Below, in pieces: positions 55,084-63,386 of a stretch of DNA of 64,000 nucleotides. How positions within the stretch are numbered: position 1 is the first letter of the stretch; the number at the start of each line of letters is the position of its first letter. Origin of the DNA: Streptomyces pilosus. GTDB taxonomy: Bacteria > Actinomycetota > Actinomycetes > Streptomycetales > Streptomycetaceae. The position numbers and the translations under genes were made by a program. The DNA lies in NCBI RefSeq assembly GCF_014649835.1, contig NZ_BMTU01000003.1, positions 248,001 to 312,000 on the forward strand. The letters are read 5' to 3'. Under the pieces are notes generated by a model. That model was not told the origin of the DNA. It did not search any database and worked only from the letters and a program-made list of their open reading frames with translations.

Positions 55084-56910
55084 CTAGAACGCGGCCTCGT
55101 CCAGTTCCATCAGGTCCAGCTCGACACCCTCGGCGATCTTGCGGGCCAGGGTGACGCCCGGGAGGACGTTCGCCGCGAAGAACTTCGCGGCGGCGATCTT
55201 GCCGGTGTAGAAGGCCTTGTCCTTGGCGGAGGCCGTGGGGAGCTTCTCGGCGGCGACCGCGGCGCCCCGCAGGAGCAGGTAGCCGACGACGACGTCGCCG
55301 GAGGCCATCAGCAGGCGGGTGGTGTTGAGGCCCACCTTGTAGATGTTCTTGACGTCCTGCTCGGTGGCCGCGAGGTCGGTGAGCATCAGGCCGACGACGG
55401 CCTCCAGCTCGACGGCCGCCTTGGCCAGGTGCTCGCGGGCGCCCGCCAGCTCCTCGCCGCCCTCGCCGACCGCCAGGAACTTCTTGATCTCCTCGGCGAG
55501 CGTGTTCAGGGCGGCGCCCTGGTTGCGGACGATCTTCCGGAAGAAGAAGTCCTGGCCCTGGATGGCGGTGGTGCCCTCGTACAGGGTGTCGATCTTGGAG
55601 TCCCGGATGTACTGCTCGATCGGGTACTCCTGGAGGAAGCCGGAGCCGCCGAAGGTCTGCAGCGACTGCGCGAGCTGCTCGTAGCCCTTCTCGGAGCCGT
55701 AGCCCTTGACGATGGGCAGGAGCAGGTCGTTCAGGGCCTCCAGGGCGGAGACGTCCTCGCCGGCGGCCTCCTTGACCTGGATCTCGTCCTGGATGGAGGC
55801 CGTGTAGAGCACCAGGGCGCGCATGCCCTCGGCGTAGGCCTTCTGCGTCATGAGCGAGCGGCGCACGTCGGGGTGATGGGTGACGGTGACCTTGGGCGCG
55901 GTCTTGTCCATGAAGTTCGCCAGGTCGGGGCCCTGGACGCGCTCCTTGGCGTACTCCAGGGCGTTGAGGTAGCCCGTGGAGAGCGTGGAGATCGCCTTCG
56001 TGCCGACCATCATGCGGGCGAACTCGATGATGCGGAACATCTGGCGGATGCCGTCGTGCTTGTCGCCGATCAGCCAGCCCTTGGCGGGGTGCTGGTCGCC
56101 GAAGGTCATCTCGCAGGTGTTGGAGGCCTTCAGGCCCATCTTGTGCTCGACGTTGGTGGCGTAGACGCCGTTGCGCTCGCCCAGCTCGCCGGTCTCGAAG
56201 TCGAAGAGGTACTTCGGGACGAGGAAGAGGGACAGGCCCTTGGTGCCGGGTCCCGCGCCCTCGGGGCGGGCCAGCACGTAGTGGAGGATGTTCTCCGACA
56301 TGTCGTGCTCGCCCGAGGTGATGAAGCGCTTCACGCCCTCGATGTGCCAGGAGCCGTCCTCCTGCTGCACGGCCCTGGTGCGGCCGGCGCCCACGTCCGA
56401 GCCGGCGTCCGGCTCGGTGAGCACCATCGTGGAGCCCCACTGCTTCTCCGTGGCGACCTTGGCTATGTGCTTCTGGACCTCGTTGCCCTCCTCGAAGAGG
56501 ATGCCGGCGAACGCAGGGCCCGAGGAGTACATCCACACGGCCGGGTTGGCGCCCAGGATGAGCTCGGCGTAGGCCCAGATCAGGGAGCGGGGCGAGGTGG
56601 TGCCGCCGATCTCCTCGGGCAGGCCGAGGCGCCAGTACTCGGAGTCCATGTAGGCCTGGTAGCTCTTCTTGAAGGACGCGGGGACCGGCGCGGTGTTGGT
56701 CTGCGGGTCGAAGACCGGCGGGTTGCGGTCGGCGTCGGTGAAGGACTCCGCCAGCTCGTTCTCCGAGAGGCGCGTCATCTCCTCCAGGATGCTCTTGGCG
56801 GTCTCGACGTCCATCTCCTGGAACGGGCCGGTGCCGTACAGCTTGTCGCGCCCGAGTACTTCGAAGAGGTTGAACTCGATGTCGCGGAGATTCGACTTGT
56901 AGTGCCCCAT
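55084..56910 (-). CDS. Acyl-CoA dehydrogenase, FadE5-like long form
   Basis: This flavoenzyme of 608 residues is longer than classical acyl-CoA dehydrogenases. It starts with a FadE5-type extension ([20 protein letters not shown]). The catalytic core has [20 protein letters not shown] for FAD/substrate binding and [21 protein letters not shown] with the active-site Glu region YEGTTAIQ. The AcdC-like C-terminal domain follows (about 470-608). The mycobacterial FadE5 has broad chain specificity. ATG at 56910 is chosen by GGAG at -12 and by homology; an ATG at 56946 is less likely. Confidence 0.93.
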   Translation of the reverse strand: MGHYKSNLRDIEFNLFEVLGRDKLYGTGPFQEMDVETAKSILEEMTRLSENELAESFTDADRNPPVFDPQTNTAPVPASFKKSYQAYMDSEYWRLGLPEEIGGTTSPRSLIWAYAELILGANPAVWMYSSGPAFAGILFEEGNEVQKHIAKVATEKQWGSTMVLTEPDAGSDVGAGRTRAVQQEDGSWHIEGVKRFITSGEHDMSENILHYVLARPEGAGPGTKGLSLFLVPKYLFDFETGELGERNGVYATNVEHKMGLKASNTCEMTFGDQHPAKGWLIGDKHDGIRQMFRIIEFARMMVGTKAISTLSTGYLNALEYAKERVQGPDLANFMDKTAPKVTVTHHPDVRRSLMTQKAYAEGMRALVLYTASIQDEIQVKEAAGEDVSALEALNDLLLPIVKGYGSEKGYEQLAQSLQTFGGSGFLQEYPIEQYIRDSKIDTLYEGTTAIQGQDFFFRKIVRNQGAALNTLAEEIKKFLAVGEGGEELAGAREHLAKAAVELEAVVGLMLTDLAATEQDVKNIYKVGLNTTRLLMASGDVVVGYLLLRGAAVAAEKLPTASAKDKAFYTGKIAAAKFFAANVLPGVTLARKIAEGVELDLMELDEAAF

Positions 56911-57073
56911 GGCGACGGCTCCGTAAGAGAGAGATCGGCGAGGCACTGTCTCCTCGCACCTAGTACACGTACCAGCAAGTAGCTCCGATGATGCTACCCG
57001 TCGGTAATAAGAAGCAACCCCGATCCGGACATCTGTGACTCAGCCCTCCCGTGGGGTCGTTAGTCTGTGCGGC

Positions 57074-57538
57074 ATGTACGGCTACGACCAGAGCGCGGGC
57101 ACGCAGCAGGGCTACGTACCGCCGCAGCAGCAGATGCCGGGCGGGTACGGGCAGCAGGCGCCGCTGTACCCCGAGCCGTCCGCGCCCTCGCTCGCCGACG
57201 CCGTGCGCGCCTTCACCACGGGCCAGCTGGCGGCCGAGGACTTCCAGCAGGTCTTCGCCACGTCCAAGGTCTACTGCCCGCGCGGTGACAACCCCGGTTT
57301 CCTCGCCCTGCACAACACCCAGCAGCCGGTGATCCCGATGTTCACCTCGCTGAAGGAGTTGCGGCGGTACGCGGGCAAGGAGTCCAAGTACTTCGTGATC
57401 ACCGGCGCCGAGGTGATCGACCTGCTGCCGACCGGCTACGGCTTCGTGCTCGACATGGAGGGCGAGCACCGGATGGTGTTCGACGCGAAGGCCGTGGAGC
57501 AGATGGTGGAGTTCGCCATGCGCCGGATGTATGGCTGA
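57074..57538 (+). CDS. SseB-like domain protein
   Basis: This protein of 154 residues starts with a Gln/Gly/Tyr-rich disordered stretch (1-38, with YVPPQQQMPGGYG), followed by an SseB-like fold (VFATSKVYCPRGDNPGFLAL, IPMFTSLKELRRYAGKE and EVIDLLPTGYGFVLD). The type III secretion enhancer SseB gave the name; here there is no such system, and the function is unknown. ATG at 57074 follows TAGTCT (57061-57066) by 7 nt and has no ribosome site, so it is probably leaderless. Confidence 0.85.
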   Translation: MYGYDQSAGTQQGYVPPQQQMPGGYGQQAPLYPEPSAPSLADAVRAFTTGQLAAEDFQQVFATSKVYCPRGDNPGFLALHNTQQPVIPMFTSLKELRRYAGKESKYFVITGAEVIDLLPTGYGFVLDMEGEHRMVFDAKAVEQMVEFAMRRMYG

Positions 57539-57612
57539 AGATGTGCCGCGCAGGCGGCTGAAGTCGTCGCGCGGACGGCCTGGAGCCCGCCGACCTTGTC
57601 ACTCCAGAGCGG

Positions 57613-57638
57613 AGCCCGGAGGGAATTCCCTCCGGGCT
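57613..57638 (+). terminator. Terminator after SseB-like gene
   Basis: AGCCCGGAGGGAA and its perfect complement form a 13-bp palindrome, and TTCCTCT follows. Confidence 0.85.
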
Positions 57639-57698
57639 TCCTCTGTTCCGGGTGGCAGGAAGTTCAACGCTCAACTAAACTGGGCGTACCCAAGGAGG

Positions 57699-58409
57699 TA
57701 CATCGACGGGATCTTCGACCACCATGACTCCAACGGCGGTGGCGGCACGATCACCAACGGCGACACCCAGTGGATGACGGCCGGCAGCGGCCTGCTGCAC
57801 ATCGAGGCGCCGCCGGAGCAGCTCGTCATGTCCGGCGGGCTCTTCCACGGGCTCCAGCTGTGGGTGAACCTCCCGGCCAAGGACAAGATGATGGCGCCCC
57901 GCTACCAGGACATCCGCAGCGGCAGCGTCCAGCTGCTCACCTCCCCCGACGGCGGTGCCCTGCTCCGGGTCATCGCCGGTGAGCTGGACGGTCACGAGGG
58001 CCCGGGCATCACCCACACGCCGATCACGATGGTCCACGCGACGCTGGCGCCCGGCGCCGAGGTCACCCTGCCCTGGCGGGAGGACTTCAACGGCCTGGCG
58101 TACGTCATGGCCGGCCGCGGCTCGGTCGGCGCCGAGCGCCGTCCGGTCCACCTCGGCCAGACCGCGGTCTTCGGCACCGGCTCCTCGCTGACCGTCCGCG
58201 CGGACGAGAAGCAGGACGCGCACACCCCCGACCTGGAGATCGTCCTCCTCGGCGGGCGGCCCATCCGGGAGCCGATGGCGCACTACGGGCCGTTCGTGAT
58301 GAACACCAAGGCCGAGCTCATGCAGGCCTTCGAGGACTTCCAGAAGGGCCGGCTCGGCACGGTCCCCGCCGTGCACGGCATGTCGGAGAAGGGCCCGCAG
58401 CAGGCCTGA
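57699..58409 (+). pseudogene. Pirin-family gene lacking its N-terminal coding part
   Basis: The 236 codons match the middle and C-terminus of a pirin: IDGIFDHHDSNGGGG, QWMTAGSGLLHIE, GLFHGLQLWVNLPA and the second cupin GLAYVMAGRGSVGAE. Complete pirins have about 80 more residues before this, including the metal-binding WHPHRGFETVTY (family knowledge). Here the match begins at Tyr-Ile-Asp, directly after AAGGAGG (57692-57698), a ribosome site that should be followed by the ATG. Thus the start codon and about 250 bp seem deleted, with TAC at both edges. No ATG or GTG is placed to start the remaining frame, so it is probably not translated. The upstream promoter-like region (TCAAC repeats at 57664 and 57671) is kept. 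Confidence 0.72.
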
Positions 58410-58422
58410 CCGGCGGTGCTCC

Positions 58423-58460
58423 CGGCCGCGGGCGGACGCGACGGCGTCCGCCCGCGGCCG
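58423..58460. terminator. Terminator between pirin remnant and SpoIIE-type gene
   Basis: CGGCCGCGGGCGGACGC pairs perfectly with its complement at 58444-58460, a 17-bp stem with loop GACG. It serves both convergent genes. Confidence 0.88.
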
Positions 58461-58461
58461 T

Positions 58462-60588
58462 TCAGCCGGCGGGGTCGGTGCCGTCCTTCTCGTACAGCTC
58501 GAACCAGATGGTCTTGCCCTCGCCGCGCGGGTCGACGCCCCAGGTGTGGGCGAGGAGCTGGACCAGGACCAGACCGCGCCCGGAGGACGCCAGCTCGCCC
58601 GGCCGGCGCCGGTGCGGCAGGTCGTCGCCGCCGTCGGTGACCTCGACCCGGATGCGGCGGCCGTCCCCTCCGTCGGCGACCTCGGCGAGCAACAGGGCGT
58701 CGGTGTCGGTGTGCACCAGGACGTTGGTGAGCACTTCCGACAGCAGCAGCACCGCCGAGTCCACCTGGTCCGCCGAGGACCAGTCGTGCAGCAGCTCCCG
58801 CAGCTGGTGCCGGGCCACCGCGATCCGCTCGGGCTCGGCCTGGGCCACGGTCAGCATCGTGCGGCGCACCGGCGGCCGCACCGTGTCCGGCTCCGCGCCG
58901 CACCCGCAGCCGCCGCCGTGCCGGGACAGCAGCAGCACGGCGATGTCGTCCTCGCGGCGGTCGATCAGCGGACCGGTGCTGTGGTGGGAGGACGGGCCGT
59001 GCACCGCCTGGACCAGGGCGTCGGCCAGTTCCTCCGGGGTGCCCCGGTGCTGCTCCAGGACGGTGCGCAGACGCCGGCGGCCGGTGTCCAGGTCGTGGCC
59101 GCCGGTCTCGATCAGCCCGTCCGTGCAGATCATCAGTGTCTCGCCCGGCTCCAGGACCAGCCGGGTGGTCGGGTAGTCGGCGTCCGGGTCGATGCCCAGC
59201 GGCAGCCCGCCCGCCGTCGGCGGCGTCAGCACCGTCGCGTCCGCCATGCGGACCACCGGCTCCGGGTGCCCGGCGCGGGCGACCTCCAGCACGCCGCTCA
59301 CCGGGTCGACCTCGGCGTACAGACAGGTGGCGAAACGCAGCTCGGCCGGGTCCGCCTCGCTGATGCCGTGCAGGAAGCGGGAGGCGCGGGAGAGCACGGC
59401 GTCGGGCCGGTGGCCCTCGGAGGCGTACGCCCGCAGCGCCGTCCGCAGCTGCCCCATCAACCCCGCGGCCCGTACGTCGTGCCCCTGCACGTCGCCGATG
59501 ACGAGCGCGAACCGCTCTCCCCCGGGCAGCGGGATCACGTCGTACCAGTCGCCGCCGATCTGGAGGCCGCCGCCGGTGGGGATGTAGCGGGCGGCGATGC
59601 CCATGCCCGGGATGCCGGGGCCGAGCTTCGGCATCATCGAGCGCTGCAGACCGTCCGTCAGCGCACGCTCGCTCTCGGCCGTGCCCGCGCGGGACAGCGC
59701 CTGCGCCAGCATCCGGGCCACCGTGGTCAGCACCGACCGCTCGTCGGGGGTGAAGGCGACCGGGTAGGCGAAGGCCGCCAGCCAGGTGCCCATCGTGCGG
59801 CCGGACGCCGTCAGGGGGAGGAACGCCCAGGAGCGGCGGCCGAAACGCTGGGCGAGCGGCCAGGTGAGGGGGTAACGGGTCCGGTACTCCTCCGGGGAGG
59901 AGATGTAGACCGCGCGGCCGGTGCGCACCACCTCGGCGGCCGGGTAGTCCGTGTCCAGCGGCATGTAGAAGGGGTTGTCGGCGCCGGGCTCGTGTCCGTG
60001 GTGGCCGATGATCGTGAGCTGGTCGCCCTCCACCCCGAAGACGGCCAGCCCGTCCGGTGTGAACCCCGGCATCGACAGGTTGGCCGTGACCCGCAGCACC
60101 TCCTGCGTCGACCGCGCCTCCGCCAGCGCGCGGCCCGCGTCCAGCAGGAACGCCTCCCGTGAGCGCCGCCAGTCACCGGTGACCGCGGCGCGGCCGGCGG
60201 CCGTGCCCGGTGTCGGCTCGGTGACCTCCTGGAGGGAACCGGTCAGGACGTACGCCTTGCGGGCACGGTCGAAGGAGGGCTTGGAGCGGCTGCGTACGAC
60301 CCGGACGACCCTCTTGCGGTCGTCCATGATCCGGATGCGCACCTCGGCGATGGTGCCCTCGGCGACGGCGAGCTGCACCACTCCGGTGATCTCGTTCCAG
60401 TCGACGGGGTGCAGCCGGGCCCTGACCTGGGGTTCGGTGAGCGTGACCTCCCGGGCGGGCAGGCCGAGCAGCCGTGCCGCCACGGCGTCCACCGTGACCA
60501 GCCCGGCGGCGGTGTCCCAGTGCCACACCCCGGTGTCCAGGGCGGCGAGGACGTCCCCCAGGGCGGGCAGGGGCTCACCAGTGCGCAT
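58462..60588 (-). CDS. PAS/GAF-SpoIIE phosphatase with HATPase domain
   Basis: This cytoplasmic signalling protein of 708 residues has four parts. A PAS-like sensor lies at about 10-135 (ALDTGVWHWDTAAGLVTVD), a GAF-like domain at about 150-320 and a SpoIIE PP2C phosphatase at about 335-550 (GDWYDVIPLPGGERFALVIGDVQGH, then MICTDGLIE with metal-binding Asp). A C-terminal anti-sigma type HATPase lies at about 585-700 (SEVLTNVLVHT and SSGRGLVLVQLLA). It probably controls an anti-anti-sigma factor by dephosphorylation and sigma-factor release through its kinase domain. No sigma gene is close, so the partner is unknown. ATG at 60588. Confidence 0.92.
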   Translation of the reverse strand: MRTGEPLPALGDVLAALDTGVWHWDTAAGLVTVDAVAARLLGLPAREVTLTEPQVRARLHPVDWNEITGVVQLAVAEGTIAEVRIRIMDDRKRVVRVVRSRSKPSFDRARKAYVLTGSLQEVTEPTPGTAAGRAAVTGDWRRSREAFLLDAGRALAEARSTQEVLRVTANLSMPGFTPDGLAVFGVEGDQLTIIGHHGHEPGADNPFYMPLDTDYPAAEVVRTGRAVYISSPEEYRTRYPLTWPLAQRFGRRSWAFLPLTASGRTMGTWLAAFAYPVAFTPDERSVLTTVARMLAQALSRAGTAESERALTDGLQRSMMPKLGPGIPGMGIAARYIPTGGGLQIGGDWYDVIPLPGGERFALVIGDVQGHDVRAAGLMGQLRTALRAYASEGHRPDAVLSRASRFLHGISEADPAELRFATCLYAEVDPVSGVLEVARAGHPEPVVRMADATVLTPPTAGGLPLGIDPDADYPTTRLVLEPGETLMICTDGLIETGGHDLDTGRRRLRTVLEQHRGTPEELADALVQAVHGPSSHHSTGPLIDRREDDIAVLLLSRHGGGCGCGAEPDTVRPPVRRTMLTVAQAEPERIAVARHQLRELLHDWSSADQVDSAVLLLSEVLTNVLVHTDTDALLLAEVADGGDGRRIRVEVTDGGDDLPHRRRPGELASSGRGLVLVQLLAHTWGVDPRGEGKTIWFELYEKDGTDPAG

Positions 60589-60683
60589 TGCACCACTTTA
60601 GGAAGAGGGGGGCGAAAAGTTCCACTGCGGCCACCTCGTCATGGCAGCGAAGCGACAGCGGCCCGGCCGGTAGGCTTGGGGGA

Positions 60684-60697
60684 GTTTCACGTGAAAC
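60684..60697. promoter_or_regulatory. parS centromere-like site (ParB binding), copy 2
   Basis: GTTTCACGTGAAAC, identical to the copy at 33806, lies in the 144-nt gap between the SpoIIE-type gene and aspS, 36 nt before the aspS start. Its place between divergent genes is typical of Streptomyces parS sites. Confidence 0.95.
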
Positions 60698-60732
60698 AAC
60701 GACCCCGATCCGCGAAGGCTGGATGAACGACG

Positions 60733-62496
60733 ATGCATCGGTACAGGTCCCACACCTGCGGCGAGCTCCGCGCCTCTGACGTCGGAACCGACGTCCGGCT
60801 GAGTGGCTGGCTGCACAATCGGCGCGACCTGGGCGGCATTCTCTTCATCGATCTGCGCGATCACTACGGCATCACCCAGCTCGTGGCGCGCCCCGGCACC
60901 GAGGCGTACGAGGCGCTGGACAAGCTCTCCAAGGAGACCGTCGTCCGCGTCGACGGCAAGGTCGTCTCGCGCGGTGCGGACAACGTCAACGCCGAGCTGC
61001 CGACCGGTGAGGTCGAGGTCGAGGTCGGCACGGTGGAGGTGCTGGGCGCGGCCGCCCCGCTGCCCTTCACGATCAACGCCGAGGACGGCGTCAACGAGGA
61101 GCGGCGCCTTGAGTACCGCTTCCTCGACCTGCGCCGCGAGCGCATGCACCGCAACATCCTGCTGCGCACGTCGGTCATCTCGGCGATCCGCCAGAAGATG
61201 ACGGCGCTGGGCTTCAACGAGATGGCGACGCCGATCCTGAGCGCCACCTCCCCCGAGGGCGCCCGCGACTTCGTCGTCCCCTCCCGCCTCAACCCCGGCA
61301 AGTTCTACGCGCTGCCGCAGGCGCCGCAGCAGTTCAAGCAGCTGCTGATGGTCTCCGGCTTCGACCGCTACTTCCAGATCGCGCCCTGCTTCCGCGACGA
61401 GGACGCCCGCGCGGACCGGTCGCCGGGCGAGTTCTACCAGCTCGACGTGGAGATGAGCTTCGTCGAGCAGGAGGACGTCTTCCAGCCGATCGAGAAGCTG
61501 ATGACCGAGCTGTTCGAGGAGTTCGGGGGTGGCCGTCACGTGACGTCGCCGTTCCCGCGCATCCCGTTCCGCGAGGCGATGCTGAAGTACGGCTCCGACA
61601 AGCCGGACCTGCGCGCCCAGCTGGAGCTCGTCGACATCACCGACGTGTTCGAGGGCTCGGAATTCAAGGCGTTCGCCGGCAAGCACGTCCGCGCGCTGGC
61701 CGTGCCGGACGTCTCCGCCCAGCCCCGCAAGTTCTTCGACCAGCTCGGTGACTACGCGGTCTCCCAGGGCGCCAAGGGCCTGGCCTGGGTGCGCGTCGGC
61801 GAGGACGGCTCGCTGACCGGCCCGATCGCGAAGTTCCTGACGGAGGCGAACGTCGCGGAGCTGACCAAGCGCCTCTCGCTGGCGCCCGGCCACGCGGTGT
61901 TCTTCGGCGCGGGCGAGTTCGACGAGGTCTCGAAGATCATGGGCGCGGTGCGGGTCGAAGCCGCCAAGCGCGCCGGCCACTTCGAGGAGAACGTCTTCCG
62001 CTTCTGCTGGATCGTCGACTTCCCGATGTACGAGAAGGACGAGGAGACCGGCGCGATCGACTTCTCCCACAACCCCTTCTCGATGCCGCAGGGCGGTCTG
62101 GAGGCCCTGGAGACCCAGGATCCGCTGGACATCCTGGGCTGGCAGTACGACATCGTCTGCAACGGTGTCGAGCTGTCCTCCGGGGCGATCCGGAACCACG
62201 AGCCGGAGATCATGCTAAAGGCGTTCGAGATCGCGGGCTACGACCGCGAGACGGTCGAGGAGAAGTTCGCCGGCATGCTCCGCGCGTTCCGCTTCGGCGC
62301 CCCGCCGCACGGCGGCATCGCCCCCGGCGTCGACCGCATCGTCATGCTCCTCGCCGACGAGCCCAACATCCGCGAGACGATCGCCTTCCCGCTCAACGGC
62401 AACGCCCAGGACCTGATGATGGGCGCCCCGACCGAACTGGACGAGGCCCGCCTCAGGGAGCTGAGCCTCTCGGTCCGCAAGCCGCAGCCGAAGTAG
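60733..62496 (+). CDS. aspS: Aspartyl-tRNA synthetase
   Basis: This class II synthetase of 587 residues charges tRNA-Asp. The N-terminal anticodon-binding OB fold begins [20 protein letters not shown] and includes [10 protein letters not shown]. Motif 2 is [20 protein letters not shown] (about 217-236), and motif 3 is GVDRIVMLL (about 533-541). The GAD insert (about 290-430) marks the bacterial type. The protein is full length. A parS site and a short gap stand before it. A weak GAAGG lies about 20 nt upstream, so the start relies on homology. Confidence 0.97.
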   Translation: MHRYRSHTCGELRASDVGTDVRLSGWLHNRRDLGGILFIDLRDHYGITQLVARPGTEAYEALDKLSKETVVRVDGKVVSRGADNVNAELPTGEVEVEVGTVEVLGAAAPLPFTINAEDGVNEERRLEYRFLDLRRERMHRNILLRTSVISAIRQKMTALGFNEMATPILSATSPEGARDFVVPSRLNPGKFYALPQAPQQFKQLLMVSGFDRYFQIAPCFRDEDARADRSPGEFYQLDVEMSFVEQEDVFQPIEKLMTELFEEFGGGRHVTSPFPRIPFREAMLKYGSDKPDLRAQLELVDITDVFEGSEFKAFAGKHVRALAVPDVSAQPRKFFDQLGDYAVSQGAKGLAWVRVGEDGSLTGPIAKFLTEANVAELTKRLSLAPGHAVFFGAGEFDEVSKIMGAVRVEAAKRAGHFEENVFRFCWIVDFPMYEKDEETGAIDFSHNPFSMPQGGLEALETQDPLDILGWQYDIVCNGVELSSGAIRNHEPEIMLKAFEIAGYDRETVEEKFAGMLRAFRFGAPPHGGIAPGVDRIVMLLADEPNIRETIAFPLNGNAQDLMMGAPTELDEARLRELSLSVRKPQPK

Positions 62497-62513
62497 TCCC
62501 GCCGGAAGCAGCG

Positions 62514-62546
62514 AAGGGGCCCGGAACCGACTCGGTTCCGGGCCCT
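62514..62546 (+). terminator. Terminator after aspS
   Basis: AAGGGGCCCGGAACCGA pairs with TCGGTTCCGGGCCCTT with one extra G. It stands 18 nt after the stop, and TGCC follows. Confidence 0.85.
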
Positions 62547-62571
62547 TGCCATGTGCGGGATCTACAGCCGC

Positions 62572-62898
62572 TCAGTGCCCGATGAACAGGTCCTCCGCGG
62601 TCGGAGTGGACTCCAGACCGACCTCCACCACCTCGAACCAGTACTTCGTGGTCACCACTGCCGCGTCGGTGACCTCCGGGACCGTCTGCGGTCCTAGGAC
62701 GAACGGACGGGTGATCCGGCTCGTCCAGGTGCCCACGGTGCTTTCGAAAGGCCCCGTCGCCCAGGCCGCCGTGGAACGGTCGCGGTGGAAGTCCGTCTTC
62801 ACGGACGGTGGTGGGCCCAGTGCCTCGAAGACGGGGGTGAGGGCCTCCGGGTGCTCCTGGAAGAGCCGGTGGGAGGCCTCATGTGGTGAACGGGTCAG
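62572..62898 (-). pseudogene. Remnant of a Streptomyces PD-(D/E)XK/Rpn-like family gene
   Basis: The minus-strand frame reads SPHEASHRLFQEHPEALTPVFEALG, then jumps to DRSTAAWATGPFE and RPFVLGPQTVPEVTDAA. Both pieces resemble the two ends of a common streptomycete protein family (HEAMHRIFQE... and ...TAEWA...RPLVLGPHNVP), from memory. Between them the nuclease-like core (about 90 residues) is missing. After VTDAA the frame shifts to unrelated text. No ATG/GTG start fits, and the 5' end overlaps the PH-domain gene by 4 nt, so this is a decayed gene. The family assignment and the exact borders are uncertain. Confidence 0.5.
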
Positions 62899-63260
62899 CG
62901 CGCCACGAACTGGGTGAGGATGGCCTGGACCTCGTAGATGTCGACGCCCTTGGTGAAGGTCTTCTGGATGGGGGCCTGGGAGCCGGAGAGCCAGATCTTG
63001 AGTTCGGCGTCGAGGTCGAAGGTGCCGGCGGTCTCCACCGCGAAGTGGGTGATGCTGCGGTAGGGGATGGAGTGGTACTCCACCTTTTTGCCGGTGATGC
63101 CCTGCTTGTCGACCAGGATCAGCCGGCGGTCGGTGAACAGGATGGTGTCGCGGATCAGCAGGAACGCGGCGTGCACCTGCTCGCCGTGGCCGAGGAGACG
63201 GGCGTAGTCCTGCTGTGCCTGGGCCGGGTCGACGGTGTGCGCGTTGCCGAAGAGTGCCAT
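62895..63260 (-). CDS. Bacterial PH-domain protein
   Basis: This protein of 121 residues is one bacterial pleckstrin-homology domain. The text ILFTDRRLILVDKQGITGKKVEYHSIPYRSITHF is its hallmark, followed by a beta-rich part and a C-terminal helix (VDIYEVQAILTQFVAR). The family may bind phosphorylated proteins or lipids, but the partner is unknown. GGAAAGG stands before the ATG (MALFGNAHTVDPAQAQQ). It lies between metG and aspS. It is one clean gene, and its 3' end touches the remnant gene. Confidence 0.9.
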   Translation of the reverse strand: MALFGNAHTVDPAQAQQDYARLLGHGEQVHAAFLLIRDTILFTDRRLILVDKQGITGKKVEYHSIPYRSITHFAVETAGTFDLDAELKIWLSGSQAPIQKTFTKGVDIYEVQAILTQFVAR

Positions 63261-63333
63261 GGAAAGGGTCCCCCCACGGGAGTGATGACGGCGGTCGGGT
63301 GTCGGCCGCCTTCATATGATCTTCGCAAAGGGA

Positions 63334-63372
63334 CAGGGCCCGGGAGAAGAGGCGCTCTGCTCCCGGGCCCTG
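63334..63372 (-). terminator. Terminator after metG
   Basis: CAGGGCCCGGGAG (63334-63346) pairs with CTCCCGGGCCCTG (63360-63372). It lies 14 nt beyond the metG stop on the minus strand. Confidence 0.85.
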
Positions 63373-63386
63373 CTGTGGCGATCGCG

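Noticed and set aside
53761..56982. A 1073-codon plus-strand open frame opposite the aminopeptidase and acyl-CoA dehydrogenase genes
   Set aside because: The composition is that of an antisense shadow (VLGDL/GVGA/HHQ text). Both genes on the other strand have clear catalytic motifs.
57539..57698. A coding 5' extension of the pirin frame back to 57531
   Set aside because: The text (RRLKSSRGRPGARRPCHSR) is unlike pirin and runs through a terminator hairpin and a promoter-like region, so it is not translated sequence.
62895..63315. An upstream extension of the decayed gene frame to 63315
   Set aside because: That part is antisense-frame shadow of the PH-domain gene, with Arg/His/Pro-rich text and no homology. 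Only the part left of 62898 resembles a protein.
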